DNA from: Rhynchopus sp. YZ270_cl-10
Lineage: Eukaryota; Euglenozoa; Diplonemea; Diplonemida; Diplonemidae
DNA: 64,000 nucleotides
Assembly: GCA_964035575.1 (NCBI GenBank)
Contig: OZ037835.1
Coordinates: 806,001-870,000, forward strand
Reading direction: 5' to 3'
Below, in pieces: positions 62,901 through 64,000 of this stretch. Below the pieces are notes generated by a model. That model saw only the letters and a list, made by a program, of their open reading frames with translations. It was not told where the DNA came from and did no database searches. Position numbers and translations under genes: made by a program. The stretch's first letter is position 1; each line of letters begins with the position of its first letter.

Positions 62901-64000
62901 CACGCACAGTCACAACAACGCTGCAGTGTGCCTCCACCCACGGATGCCGGCACAGAAGGCCACCCTCAGCCACCACAGCACCCACATCCTCCTGCGTCAG
63001 CCCCACCTCGTCCAGCGAGTCCAGCACCAGCACCACCTCGTACGTCTCCGCAAGGTACGCACGGTCCGCCTCCCGCAGCGCAAACGACTCCAGCACAAAC
63101 CTGTCCAGCCCTCCCTTCTCAAGCAGGTGCTGCTTCACAGTCGGCAGCGCCACAAACACAGGGAAGTACGGCTTCGCATCCGCATCCGCAGTCACGTCAC
63201 TCACCACGCTGTTTCTGTTCCTGTTCGTGTCTTCGCTGTCGGTGCTTTCGCTCTTCCTCGCAGACGTTGCAAGGTCGCTCAGAATTGCAATCGAAGCAGA
63301 CGTCTTCCCACTCCCTCCTTCTCCGATCACACACAGCACACCACACGTCCCTTGTCTTTCTTCTCTCGCATCCACATCAGGCTTGCGCTCTGTGCCCGCT
63401 GCTGCCTGTGTGCACACGGAAGACATCTGCTTCCCAACTCCACGTACACGTGCACGAAGCCACCTCCGCACCTCCTCCATCAGCGGACGTGTCTCCGACT
63501 CATCCACACGTGCGTCGTCCCCCACACGCCCCTCCACGTACTGCGCAAGGTAGTCCTTGAAGAACGCGACTGTGTGTCCCATCACCTCCTGCAGCGCACC
63601 CACCTGCTCAGCCGCACTCGTCTCCCCCACATTTACTCCCACACCAGCACACACCTCCTGCATCACAATCACGTCAAAGCGCAGCCCCATCATCCGCAGC
63701 AACGTCGGCGAAAGCTTCCACTGCACCCGGTACTCGATGTTCGCTGTGTACAGCAGCTCGTCCTCCGAAGCATACACAGACGAGAACTTCACGTCTGCAG
63801 CACCCTCCTTCGCCACCACCACAAAGAACGTCCCACCCTTCCCGTACATGAAGCTCCGAGCCACATCCCGCTTCAGTGTTGTCGACGTGAAGCAGTTCCA
63901 CACAATGTGCGTATTAAGAGCGTACTTCGCAGACACGTTCACATTGATCCCACGGAACACAGTCCGCAGCTGCTTCCGACGGCTCCCAATCAGCCGGTCC
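59921..64000 (-). CDS. NLR-like copy 5, partial at window edge, frameshifted in WD40 part
   Basis: The 5' end lies beyond the window. Sequence enters in the ART domain (GSRRKQLRTVFRGI) and continues through FTSTT, SEDELL, Walker A GEGGSGKT, DSLDE, FRHKSL and the pentapeptide-like part into the WD40 repeats, with all catalytic motifs intact. Near 60556 one base is missing relative to copies 3 and 4 (CTCCCACATA for CTCCACACATA). The first frame then ends at 60490, and the last four to five blades plus the conserved tail continue in the next frame to 59921. A genuine loss would give a protein with one and a half propellers; an assembly slip is equally possible. A distinct GVGKQM replaces the RRRPTS linker before the NACHT. 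The Lys-Glu run is of intermediate length. Confidence 0.85.

Noticed and set aside
1-64000. Spliced-leader RNA, rRNA or snRNA genes that would fix the taxonomy
   Set aside because: I looked for the conserved euglenozoan leader ends and for rRNA core motifs and found none.

Overview
The window looks like nuclear DNA of a protist with compact, mostly intronless genes set in AT-rich, homopolymer-rich and hairpin-rich spacers. Almost every recognisable host gene lies on the minus strand. Several starts are preceded, on the coding strand, by long pyrimidine tracts ending in AG, as trans-splice acceptors would be. With a receptor-type cyclase relic (one membrane span plus class III cyclase domain) and a long STE-like kinase, this points to a euglenozoan (bodonid or diplonemid type) or a similarly organised excavate. 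That placement is inference; no spliced-leader, rRNA or tRNA gene was found to settle it.

The main content is a family of giant NLR-like proteins on the minus strand: three complete genes (2394-7541, 23114-28282, 30396-35624; 1715-1742 aa), a fifth copy running off the right edge (59921-64000, one frameshift), a truncated pseudogene (57941-59876) and an isolated 169-bp ankyrin-region shard (57055-57223). The architecture is N-myristoylation-type MGSGAS start, ankyrin repeats, R-S-E mono-ADP-ribosyltransferase (ART) domain, NACHT P-loop NTPase, pentapeptide-like stretch, then 14 WD40 repeats (enough for two seven-blade propellers) and a conserved tail. By eye the ART-NACHT part is almost identical between copies while the WD40 part differs in about a quarter of positions. 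This is the pattern of a fixed effector/switch with a diversifying sensor, as in fungal NACHT-WD40 incompatibility genes and animal or plant NLRs. This family is the best candidate for an undescribed system.

Other minus-strand genes: a decayed receptor-type cyclase (623-2266), an STE-like protein kinase (13079-15979), a ubiquitin-like plus leucine-rich-repeat protein (16941-17983, frameshifted), a second R-S-E ART protein (20073-22649) and a ubiquitin-like plus WD40 protein (55436-56638). The only intact-looking mobile element is a plus-strand hAT DNA transposon (37655-40851) with 8-bp target duplications, inserted into an older TA-flanked MITE (37595-41289). Its two open frames join in phase across a 46-bp GT-AG intron.

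The rest (about 8-13 kb, 18-20 kb and 36-55 kb) is a repeat landscape: foldback elements, short dispersed hairpins, two related tandem arrays (9-bp and 7-bp units) whose unexpanded progenitor locus survives near 8.5 kb, and three stem-loops that share a nearly invariant loop but have unrelated, paired stems. Tandem and segmental duplication, unequal recombination and gene shards around the NLR-like copies indicate a rapidly turning-over immune-receptor-like locus.
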